From: Shewanella insulae
GTDB lineage: Bacteria > Pseudomonadota > Gammaproteobacteria > Enterobacterales > Shewanellaceae
DNA: 64,000 nt
Reading direction: 5' to 3'
Assembly: GCF_009831655.1 (NCBI RefSeq)
Contig: NZ_WRPA01000001.1
Location: forward strand, 310,001-374,000
How positions within the stretch are numbered: the stretch's first letter is position 1; each line of letters begins with the position of its first letter. Shown here one piece after another: positions 19,678-28,343 of the stretch. Below the pieces are notes generated by a model that saw only the letters and a list, made by a program, of their open reading frames with translations, made no database searches and was not told where the DNA came from. Both the position numbers and the translations under genes were made by a program.

Positions 19678-19919
19678 GCTGAAAGCTAACCAATGAAAGA
19701 ATGAATGACAGATAAGCTTATTGTAAGGTGTTTTACGCCTAATGTCGGTGAGTTAAACAAGAATTAAGATCAAGGATGCAAAAGTTTGTGCTTTAACCGC
19801 TGATTCTGCTTAATTTTAGCTCGGTTTATCCCATGAGCGACTGACAACAACAGAAAACCCTTGCCCCAAACCCGGTAAATGGGTAATTTCTACCCCTTGA
19901 GATTTGGGAAGGAACCAGT

Positions 19920-20252
19920 ATGCCACACATTCGTATGCGCGGTTTACCGCAAGAGGCGGTAGCTAGTATCAGTGAGACATTACTCGATGAGTTAGCAAGT
20001 CAGTGCCAGATAAAGGCCGACGGCTTTACCCTAGACTGGGTGCCAAGCGTCAGTTATCGAGCCGGTAAGGTCGATAAGACCTTCGTGCAAGTCGAAGTGC
20101 TTTGGTTTCCTAAAGACCCCGAAATTCGTCACGCAGTAGAGCAGATCATTCGTCAGGCTGTATTAACGGCTTACTCGCCTGAAAAGCATATCTCAATCAT
20201 GTTTATGGCACTCACGCCACAATGCTACTACCGTGATGGGCAGCATTTTTAA
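19920..20252 (+). CDS. DUF1904 family protein
   Basis: This 110-residue cytoplasmic protein resembles DUF1904 proteins, which have a tautomerase-like beta-alpha-beta fold: MPHIRMRGLPQEAV at the start, FVQVEVLWFPKDPEIR in the middle, and a C-terminal HISIMFMALTPQCYYRDGQHF. The residue after the initiator Met is proline, as in tautomerases, but catalysis is not established for the family. AAGGAA precedes the ATG. pssA begins 12 nt downstream, so the two genes are probably one operon. Confidence 0.8.
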   Translation: MPHIRMRGLPQEAVASISETLLDELASQCQIKADGFTLDWVPSVSYRAGKVDKTFVQVEVLWFPKDPEIRHAVEQIIRQAVLTAYSPEKHISIMFMALTPQCYYRDGQHF

Positions 20253-20263
20253 AGGAGGATACC

Positions 20264-21577
20264 TTGCTGGATAAGCTAGGTGGAATTGCGTTACCGACCG
20301 ACGCCATACGTTGGTTACTAACGCCTGCGGCGCTTAAGGCCGAACTACTCAAACAGATCGCTAACGCAAAACGGGCGATAACCCTGGCCGCACTCTATCT
20401 CGAAGATGATGAGGCGGGCAGGGAGATATTGGCAGCGCTGATGGCGGCCAAGGCAGCCCGACCTGAACTAGATATCACCGTCTTGGTGGATTTTCATCGT
20501 GCTCGACGCGGGCTTATCGGCCATAAGGGTGACGGTGGTAATTACCTCATGTACCAGAAGGTGGTTAATTCGGCAGAGCACCCAATCAATATTCTCGGTG
20601 TGCCGGTAAAGTCTCGCGAGTTTATGGGGGTGCTTCACCTAAAAGGCTTCATTTTCGACGACACTGTCATCTTCAGTGGTGCAAGCCTGAATAACATCTA
20701 TCTGCATCAAGGCGAGAAGTATCGTTTCGATCGTTATCACGTGATCGAATCTGCGCCGCTCGCCGAATCGATGCGTCAGATGATCATGGAGTTTATCGTC
20801 AGTGATAGAGCCGTGACCTCGCTCACTCAAGATAAGCGCACAGAGCTGTTACCCGAGAAGAATGACGTTCGCAGCCTGAAACAGCGGCTTGCCAAGGCCA
20901 AGTATCGTTTCTCGGCGACCAAGACGGGGAATCGCGTCACGCCAGTGGTTGGGCTAGGTCGCAAGAAGAACAAGCTGAACAAGTTGGTGATCGACCTGGT
21001 GGCCCAATCACAACAGAAGCTATTTATCTGTACGCCTTATTTTAATCCGCCTTATATTCTATCCAGAGCCCTGGCTAAGCACCTTCGTAAGGGTAAGCGT
21101 ATTGACATAGTGGTCGGTGATAAGACGGCAAATGACTTCTATATTCCACCTGAAGAGACTTTTTCGACCATTGGGGCCTTGCCATACATGTATGAGCAGT
21201 CGCTGCGTAAGTTTGCCAAGCGTCAGCAGTGGGCCATCGATGCCGGTCTGTTAAACATCCATCTGTGGAAGCATGATCGCAATAGCTATCATCTTAAAGG
21301 GATTAGCGCCGACGATCGCCAACATCTCATTACCGGCTCTAACCTTAACCCAAGGGCCTGGGCGTTAGATCTTGAAAATGGTTTGCTACTGCAGGATGAC
21401 ACCCAAGCCTGGACCGAGCAGTTCAAGCAGGAACAGGAGCACATTCTCGAACATACCGAACGTCTCTACCACTATAGCCAGATAGAGACACTGAACAACT
21501 ATCCTAAGGCGGTGCGAAAGATCATGAATCGGATCCGGCGACTGAGGGCAGACTTCCTACTACGCCGCATCTTATGA
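20264..21577 (+). CDS. pssA: CDP-diacylglycerol-serine O-phosphatidyltransferase (PLD family)
   Basis: PssA makes phosphatidylserine, the precursor of phosphatidylethanolamine, from CDP-diacylglycerol and serine. The 437-residue protein is the gamma-proteobacterial phospholipase-D type. It has two HKD-like motifs: H125-L-K127 followed by FDD and SGASLNN, and H343-L-K345 followed by DDRQHLITGSNLNPRAW. It uses a TTG start placed 5 nt after the near-perfect Shine-Dalgarno AAAGGAGG (20251-20258), which decides the start. It is a soluble/peripheral membrane enzyme with a basic C-terminus (RRLRADFLLRRIL). Confidence 0.95.
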   Translation: MLDKLGGIALPTDAIRWLLTPAALKAELLKQIANAKRAITLAALYLEDDEAGREILAALMAAKAARPELDITVLVDFHRARRGLIGHKGDGGNYLMYQKVVNSAEHPINILGVPVKSREFMGVLHLKGFIFDDTVIFSGASLNNIYLHQGEKYRFDRYHVIESAPLAESMRQMIMEFIVSDRAVTSLTQDKRTELLPEKNDVRSLKQRLAKAKYRFSATKTGNRVTPVVGLGRKKNKLNKLVIDLVAQSQQKLFICTPYFNPPYILSRALAKHLRKGKRIDIVVGDKTANDFYIPPEETFSTIGALPYMYEQSLRKFAKRQQWAIDAGLLNIHLWKHDRNSYHLKGISADDRQHLITGSNLNPRAWALDLENGLLLQDDTQAWTEQFKQEQEHILEHTERLYHYSQIETLNNYPKAVRKIMNRIRRLRADFLLRRIL

Positions 21578-21597
21578 TGTGAGAAGGTAAGGTTAAA

Positions 21598-21622
21598 GGC
21601 GAGCCTCATGGCTCGTCTTTTT
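21598..21622 (+). terminator. intrinsic terminator of pssA
   Basis: The stem GGCGAGCC / GGCTCGTC with loop TCAT is followed by TTTTT, about 20 nt past the stop codon. Confidence 0.85.
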
Positions 21623-21710
21623 AATTTGTATACCATCGGCTCGATTCTCAGCGCTAAACTTATCAGTGTAGTCAGGCGATGAGTAGGGCTAATTTTTAAT
21701 AGGTTTTCCA

Positions 21711-22466
21711 ATGACACTTCCACCCCATGCGGTTCACCAGCGTTATCAGTATCGCAAGGCGATCTCTACCCGGCCCTATAACGCGCGAGGGAAGAATATC
21801 GAGCGCTGCGAAGCCTGTCTGTTGGCGCAGCGCTATTGCACCTGTGATACCCGTCGATTGCTGCAATCCCAGGTGAGCTTTCTGTTGGTCATGTATGACG
21901 ACGAAGTGTTAAAGCCAAGCAACTCGGGGCGCCTGATTGCCGATCTGATCCCAGATACCCATGCTTATATCTGGGATCGCACAAGGACTAATCGCAAGCT
22001 CTTAGGGCTACTCGATTCAAGCGAATATCAGCCTTATCTGGTTTTCCCCAGCGAATATGCCACGCCATCGCAGGCCGTGGTGCCCGATGTAGCGCTGAAA
22101 ACACGATTAGCCACAGATACCAAGCGGCCGCTGTTTGTGCTACTCGACGGTAGCTGGCGTGAGGCGATAAAGATGTTTAATAAGAGTGGTTATCTACAGC
22201 AGCTACCTATGCTCTCGTTTGCACCAGACGCCGCCGCTCGATATGGTCTGCGGAAGGGGAGTCGTGACTTTCAGCTCGGAACGGCAGAGGTGGCGAGCCT
22301 GGTGCTTAGTGCGGCGGGTGAAGCACAAAATGCGACCAGCCTTTCTGCCTGGTTTTCGCTTTTTATCGAATCATCCCTCTATAGCCGTAGCCGAAAGAGC
22401 CCTAAGGATCTTGCGCCGCTGGACAATCTTAAAGCCGAGTTTCTAGATACATTGGGTGGGGAATAA
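21711..22466 (+). CDS. DTW-domain tRNA-uridine aminocarboxypropyltransferase
   Basis: This is a DTW-domain protein (251 aa) of the group that includes E. coli TapT/YfiP, which adds the acp3 group to U47 of tRNAs using SAM. The N-terminal cysteines C33, C36, C43 and C45 (RCEACLLAQRYCTC) look like a zinc site. The DTW motif appears as LLDGSWREAIKMFNKS. The C-terminal GLRKGSRDFQLGTAEVASL is conserved in the family. It is cytoplasmic. The serine instead of threonine in DxTW is a known variation. The gene stands alone between two intergenic gaps. Confidence 0.85.
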   Translation: MTLPPHAVHQRYQYRKAISTRPYNARGKNIERCEACLLAQRYCTCDTRRLLQSQVSFLLVMYDDEVLKPSNSGRLIADLIPDTHAYIWDRTRTNRKLLGLLDSSEYQPYLVFPSEYATPSQAVVPDVALKTRLATDTKRPLFVLLDGSWREAIKMFNKSGYLQQLPMLSFAPDAAARYGLRKGSRDFQLGTAEVASLVLSAAGEAQNATSLSAWFSLFIESSLYSRSRKSPKDLAPLDNLKAEFLDTLGGE

Positions 22467-22571
22467 GCATGGTGTTTTGCGCCTTGGGCATTATTTACTT
22501 ATAGTGAAGATAGGGGCCGTATGCTATGGCCCCAAAAATAGCGCAAGTATCTGACAGATTAAGGAGTGGCT

Positions 22572-22799
22572 ATGTTACGTATCATGTTGCGTAGTATTAC
22601 ATTTGGCGGCCTTTTACTGTTACTCGCCAGCTTTTCACCAAGCACCACGCTCGATAGCTCTAGCGACTATGTCGCCGCAGCGCCGCTAAGTTATAAATCG
22701 CTAAGTTATAACAGGTACCAGGCCATCTATTTTTGTAAGCAAAATCGCTGGGCCTTCTGCCAAAGTTGGGGTGAGCTGAGCGTAACACGCCTCGCCTGA
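22572..22799 (+). CDS. small hypothetical exported protein (75 aa)
   Basis: This small secreted or membrane-anchored protein starts MLRIMLRSITFGGLLLLLAS (signal sequence) and has a short mature part with two cysteines (FCKQNRWAFCQSW). I prefer the ATG at 22572, which has AAGGAG 6 nt upstream; a GTG at 22566 overlaps that site. No family is recognised. The good ribosome-binding site and signal sequence support coding. A hairpin directly after it separates it from the convergent amidohydrolase. Confidence 0.6.
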   Translation: MLRIMLRSITFGGLLLLLASFSPSTTLDSSSDYVAAAPLSYKSLSYNRYQAIYFCKQNRWAFCQSWGELSVTRLA

Positions 22800-22801
22800 T
22801 T

Positions 22802-22831
22802 GGCCCAGACTGTCTACAGGCAGTCTAGGCC
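22802..22831. terminator. hairpin between convergent genes
   Basis: GGCCCAGACTG and CAGTCTAGGCC form a stem with one unpaired base, just after the small exported-protein gene and before the amidohydrolase stop. The T-tract is weak. Confidence 0.45.
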
Positions 22832-22837
22832 TTGTCA

Positions 22838-24166
22838 TTAACGCTTATAGATAACGCCATCCTTCATCACAAATCTCACTCGTTCCATCACAGAGATATC
22901 CGCTAACGGGTCGTCGTCTACCGCTATGATATCGGCATAGAAGCCCGGCTTAAGCTGGCCCAGGCTATCTTGTTTAAGCAGGGCGGCACTGTTAATGGTG
23001 GCTGCTTGTAGCGCCTGGGTGGGTGTCATGCCAAAAGTCACCATGCGGGCGAACTGTTTACCGTTGTCTCCGTGGGGATAGATGGCGGCATCAGAGCCAA
23101 ATACCATTCGGGCTCCGGCCAAGGTCGCGCGTCTGAAGCTGTCGCGCTGAGCCTTAGAAACCTGCTTCTCTTTCTCTATGTTTGCCTGTGGCACTCCGTT
23201 AGCTTCGCCATAGGCCAGCGTGTATTCGGTATTGTAGATATCACAGGAGAGATAGGTGCCGGCCTTGACCGCCATCTTAATCGCCTCTTTGTCCATGAAG
23301 CTGCAATGCTCTATGCTATCTATCCCTGCGCGAATGGCGGCCTTGATGCCATCGGTACCGTGGGCATGAGCGGCGATCACCAGGCCGCGTCTATGGGCTT
23401 CCTCGGCGGCCGCGCCCAACTCCTCTTCGCTATATTGTTGTACGCCGACCTTAGTCCCCTTGGAAAACACGCCGCCGGTAGCGCAAACCTTGATCGCATT
23501 GGCGCCATATTTGATGTTCTCACGCACCTTTTGTCTCACGGCCCAAGGACCGTCGGCGACACCACCGGCAACGCTATGCCTCTCGGGTGGGGCGAAGTTA
23601 TCGTCACAATGTCCGCCTGTGATACTCAGTGCATGACCTACCGCCCAGATCCTCGGCCCAGGGATCTCTCCGGCATCTATGGCATCGCGGGTGGCTATGA
23701 CTGAGTACCCCGAGGCGCCGAGATCTCGAACCGTGGTAAACCCTGCCATCAGGGTACTACGTGCATTTTTAACCGCCTTCACTGTCTGTCTTGGGATAGA
23801 GTAGTTCATCGACTCGAGAAAATTGTCTTCGGCATCACCAGAGAGGTGAACATGCATATCCATGACCCCGGGTAGCAGGTATTTATCTTCGAGGTTAACT
23901 AGCCTATAAGCCGTTTGATCATCAATCTCGCCCCGGTTGCCGACAGAGACTATCTTATTGTCCCGTACCACTATGGCGGCATCTTCAATGGTTTTACCCT
24001 TAGCAACATCCACGTATCCCTTGGCAAGTAGTAGCGTATCTTGTGCTTGTGATACGGCAGGCAAGCATAGCGTAAACGCCACTCCCGTCAGAGATTTTAA
24101 TAACGGCTTACTTTGAGAAGGGGTAAGAGTGTGCTGAAAGCGATACTTAAGGCGCCAGCTGATCAT
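22838..24166 (-). CDS. exported metal-dependent amidohydrolase (Xaa-Pro dipeptidase-like)
   Basis: This amidohydrolase-superfamily TIM barrel has 442 aa and an N-terminal export signal (hydrophobic stretch ending AVSQAQD). The metal ligands are visible: HVH in DMHVHLSG, the carboxylated-lysine candidate in AIKVCATGG, the histidines of IAAHAHGTDG and IEHCSF, and the aspartate of FGSDAAIYPHG. The organisation is that of imidazolonepropionase-like enzymes and of amidohydrolases acting on Xaa-Pro and other N-acyl amino-acid substrates. It lies upstream of no recognisable partner and 88 nt downstream of a beta-lactamase-like hydrolase on the same strand. Substrate is not determinable. Confidence 0.85.
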   Translation of the reverse strand: MISWRLKYRFQHTLTPSQSKPLLKSLTGVAFTLCLPAVSQAQDTLLLAKGYVDVAKGKTIEDAAIVVRDNKIVSVGNRGEIDDQTAYRLVNLEDKYLLPGVMDMHVHLSGDAEDNFLESMNYSIPRQTVKAVKNARSTLMAGFTTVRDLGASGYSVIATRDAIDAGEIPGPRIWAVGHALSITGGHCDDNFAPPERHSVAGGVADGPWAVRQKVRENIKYGANAIKVCATGGVFSKGTKVGVQQYSEEELGAAAEEAHRRGLVIAAHAHGTDGIKAAIRAGIDSIEHCSFMDKEAIKMAVKAGTYLSCDIYNTEYTLAYGEANGVPQANIEKEKQVSKAQRDSFRRATLAGARMVFGSDAAIYPHGDNGKQFARMVTFGMTPTQALQAATINSAALLKQDSLGQLKPGFYADIIAVDDDPLADISVMERVRFVMKDGVIYKR

Positions 24167-24254
24167 AGAGTTTCTTTATAGTTATTAGTGGTTCACGGAC
24201 AAACCATCTTAATCTACAAAGGAGATGAATGACGAGCAAGCATAAATGGAAGAG

Positions 24255-25397
24255 TTAGCTGGCTTGCTGGTCGAATACCCGCTGCCAGAACTCGGCGCCC
24301 AGGGAACTGATAACCCGTGACTCGCCATTTAGCAAGATGGCGATACCTAGATCTAGTTCCGGCGAATAGGCCACTTCGGTGACATAACCGGCCACCCAGC
24401 CAGCGTGGTAGATAAGACGATGGCCTGCAAATTGATAGATCCGCCATCCCTTACCATAGTGTGCATCATCGAGAAATGGCTTCCAATCGCGGCGTCTCAG
24501 TTCCTTAGTGGTGCGCACGCCTGGCGTGGTGACATCTTCGAGTACCAAAGGGGAGATTACATTGGGTTCATGGCCAAGGTTGGCCATAAGCCATCTCGCC
24601 ATATCCTTGATGCTGGCATTCACGCCGGCCGCTGGCGCAAGTTGATAGTAGTTAGGTTTTACCTTGACCTGTTTGAAACCATGTTTGGTCTTAATGTGAG
24701 GCTCGGCGCGATTACGAGTCTGATTAAAGGCTTCATAGCCGATAGAGGCCGTCTTCATCTTAAGGGGCGTAAAAAGACGCTCTGCGATCAATTGTTCATA
24801 GGCTTTGCCGCTCTCCTGCTCAATGGCTTGCTCGATGAAGGAGAAGGCCACGTTTTGATAGCTGTAACAGACACCGGGAGGGCAGATGGGAGTCAGCTCG
24901 GCAAATTTGGGAATGATCTTGTTTAGCTTAACATTAGCGTTTACCAGGTTATCGTAACTATTTGGCATCAGGCCCGTGCTTTGGCCAATGACATGGCCTA
25001 GGGTGATAACTCGACTATCGGCAGGCTTTGCCAGGGAGAACTCTGGAAGGTATTGATTGATCGGTTGCTGCCAGCTGAGTTTATGTTCGTGTACCAGTTG
25101 ACTGGCTAAGGTGCCGGCAAAGGTTTTCGATACCGATGCCAGGCGAAACACGGTATCGGCATTAACCTTCTTACCACTGCCCTGACGGCGTTTCCCGTAG
25201 GTATCCAGGGTGATGATGTTTTCGCCCTGAACAATCACAAAAGCGCCGCCAGGTACCTTGTTTTGTTTGAGTTGTTTGTGAAAATTTTGCTGAAAACTTT
25301 TACCTATGTTTTGGTAAGACTGCGCCCAAGCCGGGGCATTGAGAAGGAGTGCGCAGCAGCACACGGCGAGAGAGGAAAGGGCCGTTTTTAAAGACAT
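24255..25397 (-). CDS. class C beta-lactamase-like serine hydrolase
   Basis: This is a serine hydrolase of the beta-lactamase/penicillin-binding fold (380 aa), exported (signal ending APAWAQ). The nucleophile motif is S88-V-S-K91. The YxN motif is YQN in CYSYQNVAFS, and the third motif is HAG in YHAGWVAGY instead of KTG. This pattern is typical of esterases, D-aminopeptidases and EstB-like proteins rather than true AmpC. An ampR-like regulator is not adjacent. A large palindrome (25447-25491) sits 50 nt upstream of the start and may control it. I would not call it a resistance gene. Confidence 0.85.
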   Translation of the reverse strand: MSLKTALSSLAVCCCALLLNAPAWAQSYQNIGKSFQQNFHKQLKQNKVPGGAFVIVQGENIITLDTYGKRRQGSGKKVNADTVFRLASVSKTFAGTLASQLVHEHKLSWQQPINQYLPEFSLAKPADSRVITLGHVIGQSTGLMPNSYDNLVNANVKLNKIIPKFAELTPICPPGVCYSYQNVAFSFIEQAIEQESGKAYEQLIAERLFTPLKMKTASIGYEAFNQTRNRAEPHIKTKHGFKQVKVKPNYYQLAPAAGVNASIKDMARWLMANLGHEPNVISPLVLEDVTTPGVRTTKELRRRDWKPFLDDAHYGKGWRIYQFAGHRLIYHAGWVAGYVTEVAYSPELDLGIAILLNGESRVISSLGAEFWQRVFDQQAS

Positions 25398-25446
25398 TAA
25401 TGGGCTACCCGAATAAGCTAATTGTTTATACTAGTTGTTATTGCGA

Positions 25447-25491
25447 CGTCAAAGTCGTGTCAAATTATGGATAAATGTCACGACTTTGACG
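25447..25491. promoter_or_regulatory. 13-bp perfect inverted repeat upstream of the beta-lactamase-like gene
   Basis: CGTCAAAGTCGTG (25447-25459) and CACGACTTTGACG (25479-25491) are perfect arms around 19 nt. There is no T-tract on either side, so an operator seems likelier than a terminator. It lies 50-94 nt upstream of the leftward hydrolase start. Confidence 0.5.
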
Positions 25492-25641
25492 CCCAAGCCA
25501 TACTAACTAAAGCGGGAAAAAGATGTAAGCCAGGTTCGCTCATTTCCCATTACAACGGCTAAGGATTAACCGCCTCATAAATGATAGGGCGTTTTTCATA
25601 CACTTTCTGGATACGGATTTCTTCAAAAGATGAAAACAATC

Positions 25642-26241
25642 TTAGGGTTTAGTTATCGCCATTAAATAAGCGAGCTCGGCGACATTATTCACCTGCATCT
25701 TCTGCATCACTTTTTGGCGATGGAGTTCGACGGTTCGCTGCGCCACATTCAGTTCGGCGGCGATGATCTTATTGAGCTTACCGGCTAACACATAGGTCAT
25801 TACCTCCTGTTCCCTCGGAGTCAACAAGGCTAGTCGCTGAATAATACTCAGCTTGAGCTGCTGGCGCTTAAAAGCATCTTCAGTCGTTTCACTAGCCTTT
25901 TTCAATAAGCTTAATAGCTTGTCACCATCGGCGGGTTTCTCCAAGAAGTCCATGGCACCCTCTTGTATCGCCTGTACGGCCATAGAGATGGTGCCATGAC
26001 CCGTTAGCATGATGACACTAAGGGGGCTCTCTTGTTGGTGAATTCGTCTTAACAGTTCCAGTCCATCTATACCCGGCATCTGGATGTCTAAGATGGCCAC
26101 GCCAGCTTGTTTAAGGTCGACTTTCGCCAGAAAACTATCCGCGCTTAAAAAGGTTTCCGGTTTATAGCCCATCCCCTCAAGCATCCAATTGAGGGAGTCT
26201 AATACGTCTTGATCGTCATCGACTAGGTATAGCCTACTCAT
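25642..26241 (-). CDS. FixJ/TtrR-type response regulator
   Basis: This is a two-component response regulator (199 aa). The receiver domain has the acidic pocket D8-D10, phospho-acceptor D52 (AILDIQMPG), T/S at MLTGHG and K in FLEKPADG. The C-terminal LuxR/FixJ-type HTH is LTPREQEVMTYVLAGKLNK followed by RTVELHRQKVMQKM. The start codon overlaps the stop of the kinase gene (ATGA at 26238-26241), so translation is coupled. The family resemblance and kinase partner point to a TtrR-like regulator. Candidate binding sites are the two related palindromes at 28281-28297 and 29627-29644. Confidence 0.9.
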   Translation of the reverse strand: MSRLYLVDDDQDVLDSLNWMLEGMGYKPETFLSADSFLAKVDLKQAGVAILDIQMPGIDGLELLRRIHQQESPLSVIMLTGHGTISMAVQAIQEGAMDFLEKPADGDKLLSLLKKASETTEDAFKRQQLKLSIIQRLALLTPREQEVMTYVLAGKLNKIIAAELNVAQRTVELHRQKVMQKMQVNNVAELAYLMAITKP

Positions 26242-28178
26242 TTTGTCTCCGTTAGGGGCAGGGTTAGGACTATGGATAGGCCCATGTTGAAACGGGGAAA
26301 GTGGCTATTGAGATCCCGCTCTATGACATCTGCCGCTGTCAAGGTTTGATTGTTAAATGCTTGTATTGTGCCGCCATGTTCCTCGACGATACGTTTGCAC
26401 ACCACCATACCCAGCCCTAAGCCATTAGCCTTAGAGGTTTCAAAGGGAAAGAATAGGCGCTTTAGTGCGGTTTCACTCAGGCCTGTACCGGCATCGCTGA
26501 AGGTGATGATGGCGTTAGCCGAGTCGTTGCTAATGGCTATAGCCAGTCGCGGATCAGGACTGGTTTCCATGGCATCTAAGGCGTTGCGCAGCAGGTTGAC
26601 AAATACTTGCTGCATTAGACTTGCGTCAACGTTAACCGTCAATGGCCAGAGGAACAGCTGTGGTTTTAGGTCAATGCGATTGAAATCTGGCTGCATCAGA
26701 TTGAGGGTATCTTCTATAAGCTCCTTAAGATCGCATGCTTCATAGACACTGGGCTGTTGGCAGAACTGGCGAAAGCGCTTTACGGTATTTTGCGCGCGAT
26801 CGACCTGTTGCAACATCTTGGTTAGCGCCTGCCTTAATTCGGATTGATTATCGCCGAGTCGATAGATGCTTCCTTGTGCCAAATATCGGATGCCGGCTAG
26901 CGGCTGATTGACTTCGTGGGCAATGCCTGAGGCCATCTCTCCGGTCAATAGGATTCGTTGGGCGCGATAAAACTGTTTCTGCTGTTCAAACAGCGCCTTT
27001 TGAGTGTTCTTGTGTTGGGTCATCTCATCACTTAACGCCTGGGTACGTTTGATGACCAGGCGTTTTACCCTTAGATGGTGAAAGTAACCCAAGAGTAAGA
27101 TGACGGCAATAACTAGCGCCCAGGGGATGGCCCTCTCGACCAGGCGCTGCCAATTTGTGACGAAAGGCCAACGTTCCAGGCGCTTAAGGAGGTTAAATAC
27201 CTGGCTATCTTCAACGGGAACAGACCAAGCTCGGTAGCGACCAAGCTTGGCTTCTGTGTCTAGTTCATCGATATCGAGCAGTGAACGGACTATTTGACGG
27301 GCAATTTGATGGTCCGTATTACCTAACTTAGAGAAGGCATAACCAGGGTAGAGGGAACCTGAAGTCTGACATTCAAACCCGGGGTGAACCTGAGGTAACA
27401 GTACATGAAGTTGACCTACTTCAAGCCTTCCTTGCGCGATTGCCGATTCGAGTACACAACTCGGTAAGATGGCCACATCTGCGCTGCCCTTAACTATGTG
27501 GTCGAGTAACTTATCTTGGGGAAAGCCGACAAACTCGAGGTGTTTGAGATCCTTAAATGGGTTAATCCCCCGATTGATCAGCTCGCCGGCGAAGATTTGA
27601 AAGCCACCGAAGGCATTAGGGTCGGAAGAGATTAACTTGCGCTGCTTAAGATCTTTCAGGCCATTGATTTCAAGCGACTCCCTGGCAATTAACGCCGTAC
27701 CAACAGCCTGTTCAGGGTTAGCATGCTTTAGTGGCACCAGGGTGAGCAAGTGACTGACGCCATAGTCTTTCTTTAGCGCTACTGTGATTAGCGCGTTACC
27801 TATGATGAAATCTAGGGCATTCTTTGACACTCTCTCTACCAACTCATCAGGCCTAAGGGGAATTAAGACCAACTCGATGCCTGTTTGTGCCGATACCCTG
27901 GATAGAGAGGGCGCCCAACGTTGATAGACCACATCGGGATCGGCAAAGGCGAGGGCGCCAACCGTATATTTTCGCTTCTCCTCACCGTAATCTTGGCGAG
28001 TGCCGTCGCTCGCTTCTGCAAGATCAGCTTGGCAGATAAACCCGAAGAGCAGGAGAGCAACACTCAAGATAATACGCTTTGCTTGCTCTAGTACCTTTAG
28101 GCCAATACGGGTTCCTCGTCTAAGGTAAACTTGACGCTCAATCTCTAAAGTACTGCTATTAGACCAGGGAAATTTCAT
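26238..28178 (-). CDS. sensor histidine kinase with PhnD-like periplasmic sensor (TtrS-like)
   Basis: This membrane sensor kinase has 646 aa. After a 35-residue N-terminal segment come TM1 (about 36-50), a periplasmic PhnD/SBP-type ligand domain (about 71-345, starting YTVGALAFADPDVVYQRWAP), TM2 (351-369), a short coiled-coil and the kinase core. H421 lies in MASGIAHEVNQPL. The N box is QQVFVNLLRNALDAM, and the G boxes are FSDAGTGLS and GLGLGMVVCKRIVEEHGG. TtrS and ThsS, which sense tetrathionate and thiosulfate in Shewanella, have this architecture. No tetrathionate or thiosulfate reductase lies nearby, so the ligand is open. The neighbours are apbE and an FMN-binding lipoprotein. Confidence 0.9.
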   Translation of the reverse strand: MKFPWSNSSTLEIERQVYLRRGTRIGLKVLEQAKRIILSVALLLFGFICQADLAEASDGTRQDYGEEKRKYTVGALAFADPDVVYQRWAPSLSRVSAQTGIELVLIPLRPDELVERVSKNALDFIIGNALITVALKKDYGVSHLLTLVPLKHANPEQAVGTALIARESLEINGLKDLKQRKLISSDPNAFGGFQIFAGELINRGINPFKDLKHLEFVGFPQDKLLDHIVKGSADVAILPSCVLESAIAQGRLEVGQLHVLLPQVHPGFECQTSGSLYPGYAFSKLGNTDHQIARQIVRSLLDIDELDTEAKLGRYRAWSVPVEDSQVFNLLKRLERWPFVTNWQRLVERAIPWALVIAVILLLGYFHHLRVKRLVIKRTQALSDEMTQHKNTQKALFEQQKQFYRAQRILLTGEMASGIAHEVNQPLAGIRYLAQGSIYRLGDNQSELRQALTKMLQQVDRAQNTVKRFRQFCQQPSVYEACDLKELIEDTLNLMQPDFNRIDLKPQLFLWPLTVNVDASLMQQVFVNLLRNALDAMETSPDPRLAIAISNDSANAIITFSDAGTGLSETALKRLFFPFETSKANGLGLGMVVCKRIVEEHGGTIQAFNNQTLTAADVIERDLNSHFPRFNMGLSIVLTLPLTETK

Positions 28179-28252
28179 AGGCTCATCTTGGGGTTAAACG
28201 CTGGGCTAATTATGACTCATTATTTTATGAACTCTTAATACTTGTTCGGCTA

Positions 28253-28270
28253 TGGTGATCTTGTTCACAA
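28253..28270. promoter_or_regulatory. CRP-like site upstream of the sensor kinase
   Basis: TGGTGATCTTGTTCACAA contains a perfect GTGA-N6-TCAC core (28255-28268). It lies about 75 nt upstream of the kinase start. CRP controls anaerobic respiration in Shewanella, which would suit this locus. The functional assignment is inferred. Confidence 0.45.
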
Positions 28271-28280
28271 CAGCGATAAA

Positions 28281-28297
28281 TTTGCGGAAAACCACTA
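28281..28297. promoter_or_regulatory. candidate response-regulator site A
   Basis: TTTGCGG AAAA CCACTA is a partial palindrome. It shares the TGCGG-N4-CC core with the site in the apbE/FMN-protein intergenic region. It sits about 103 nt upstream of the kinase gene. Confidence 0.3.
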
Positions 28298-28343
28298 TAG
28301 CCATTTAAAAATAAATAAGGAGACTTTATTAAATCTTGTGTAT

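Noticed and set aside
23072..23704. 210-residue plus-strand ORF inside the amidohydrolase gene
   Set aside because: It lies entirely antisense to a gene with clear metal-binding motifs, with no ribosome-binding site or family pattern; a shadow frame.
24255..25397. AmpC beta-lactamase resistance gene
   Set aside because: The third motif is HAG instead of KTG and no ampR is adjacent; esterase/peptidase-like members fit better.
26238..28178. Tetrathionate sensor TtrS proper
   Set aside because: The architecture agrees, but there are no ttrBCA or thiosulfate reductase genes in the neighbourhood; I keep only TtrS-like.
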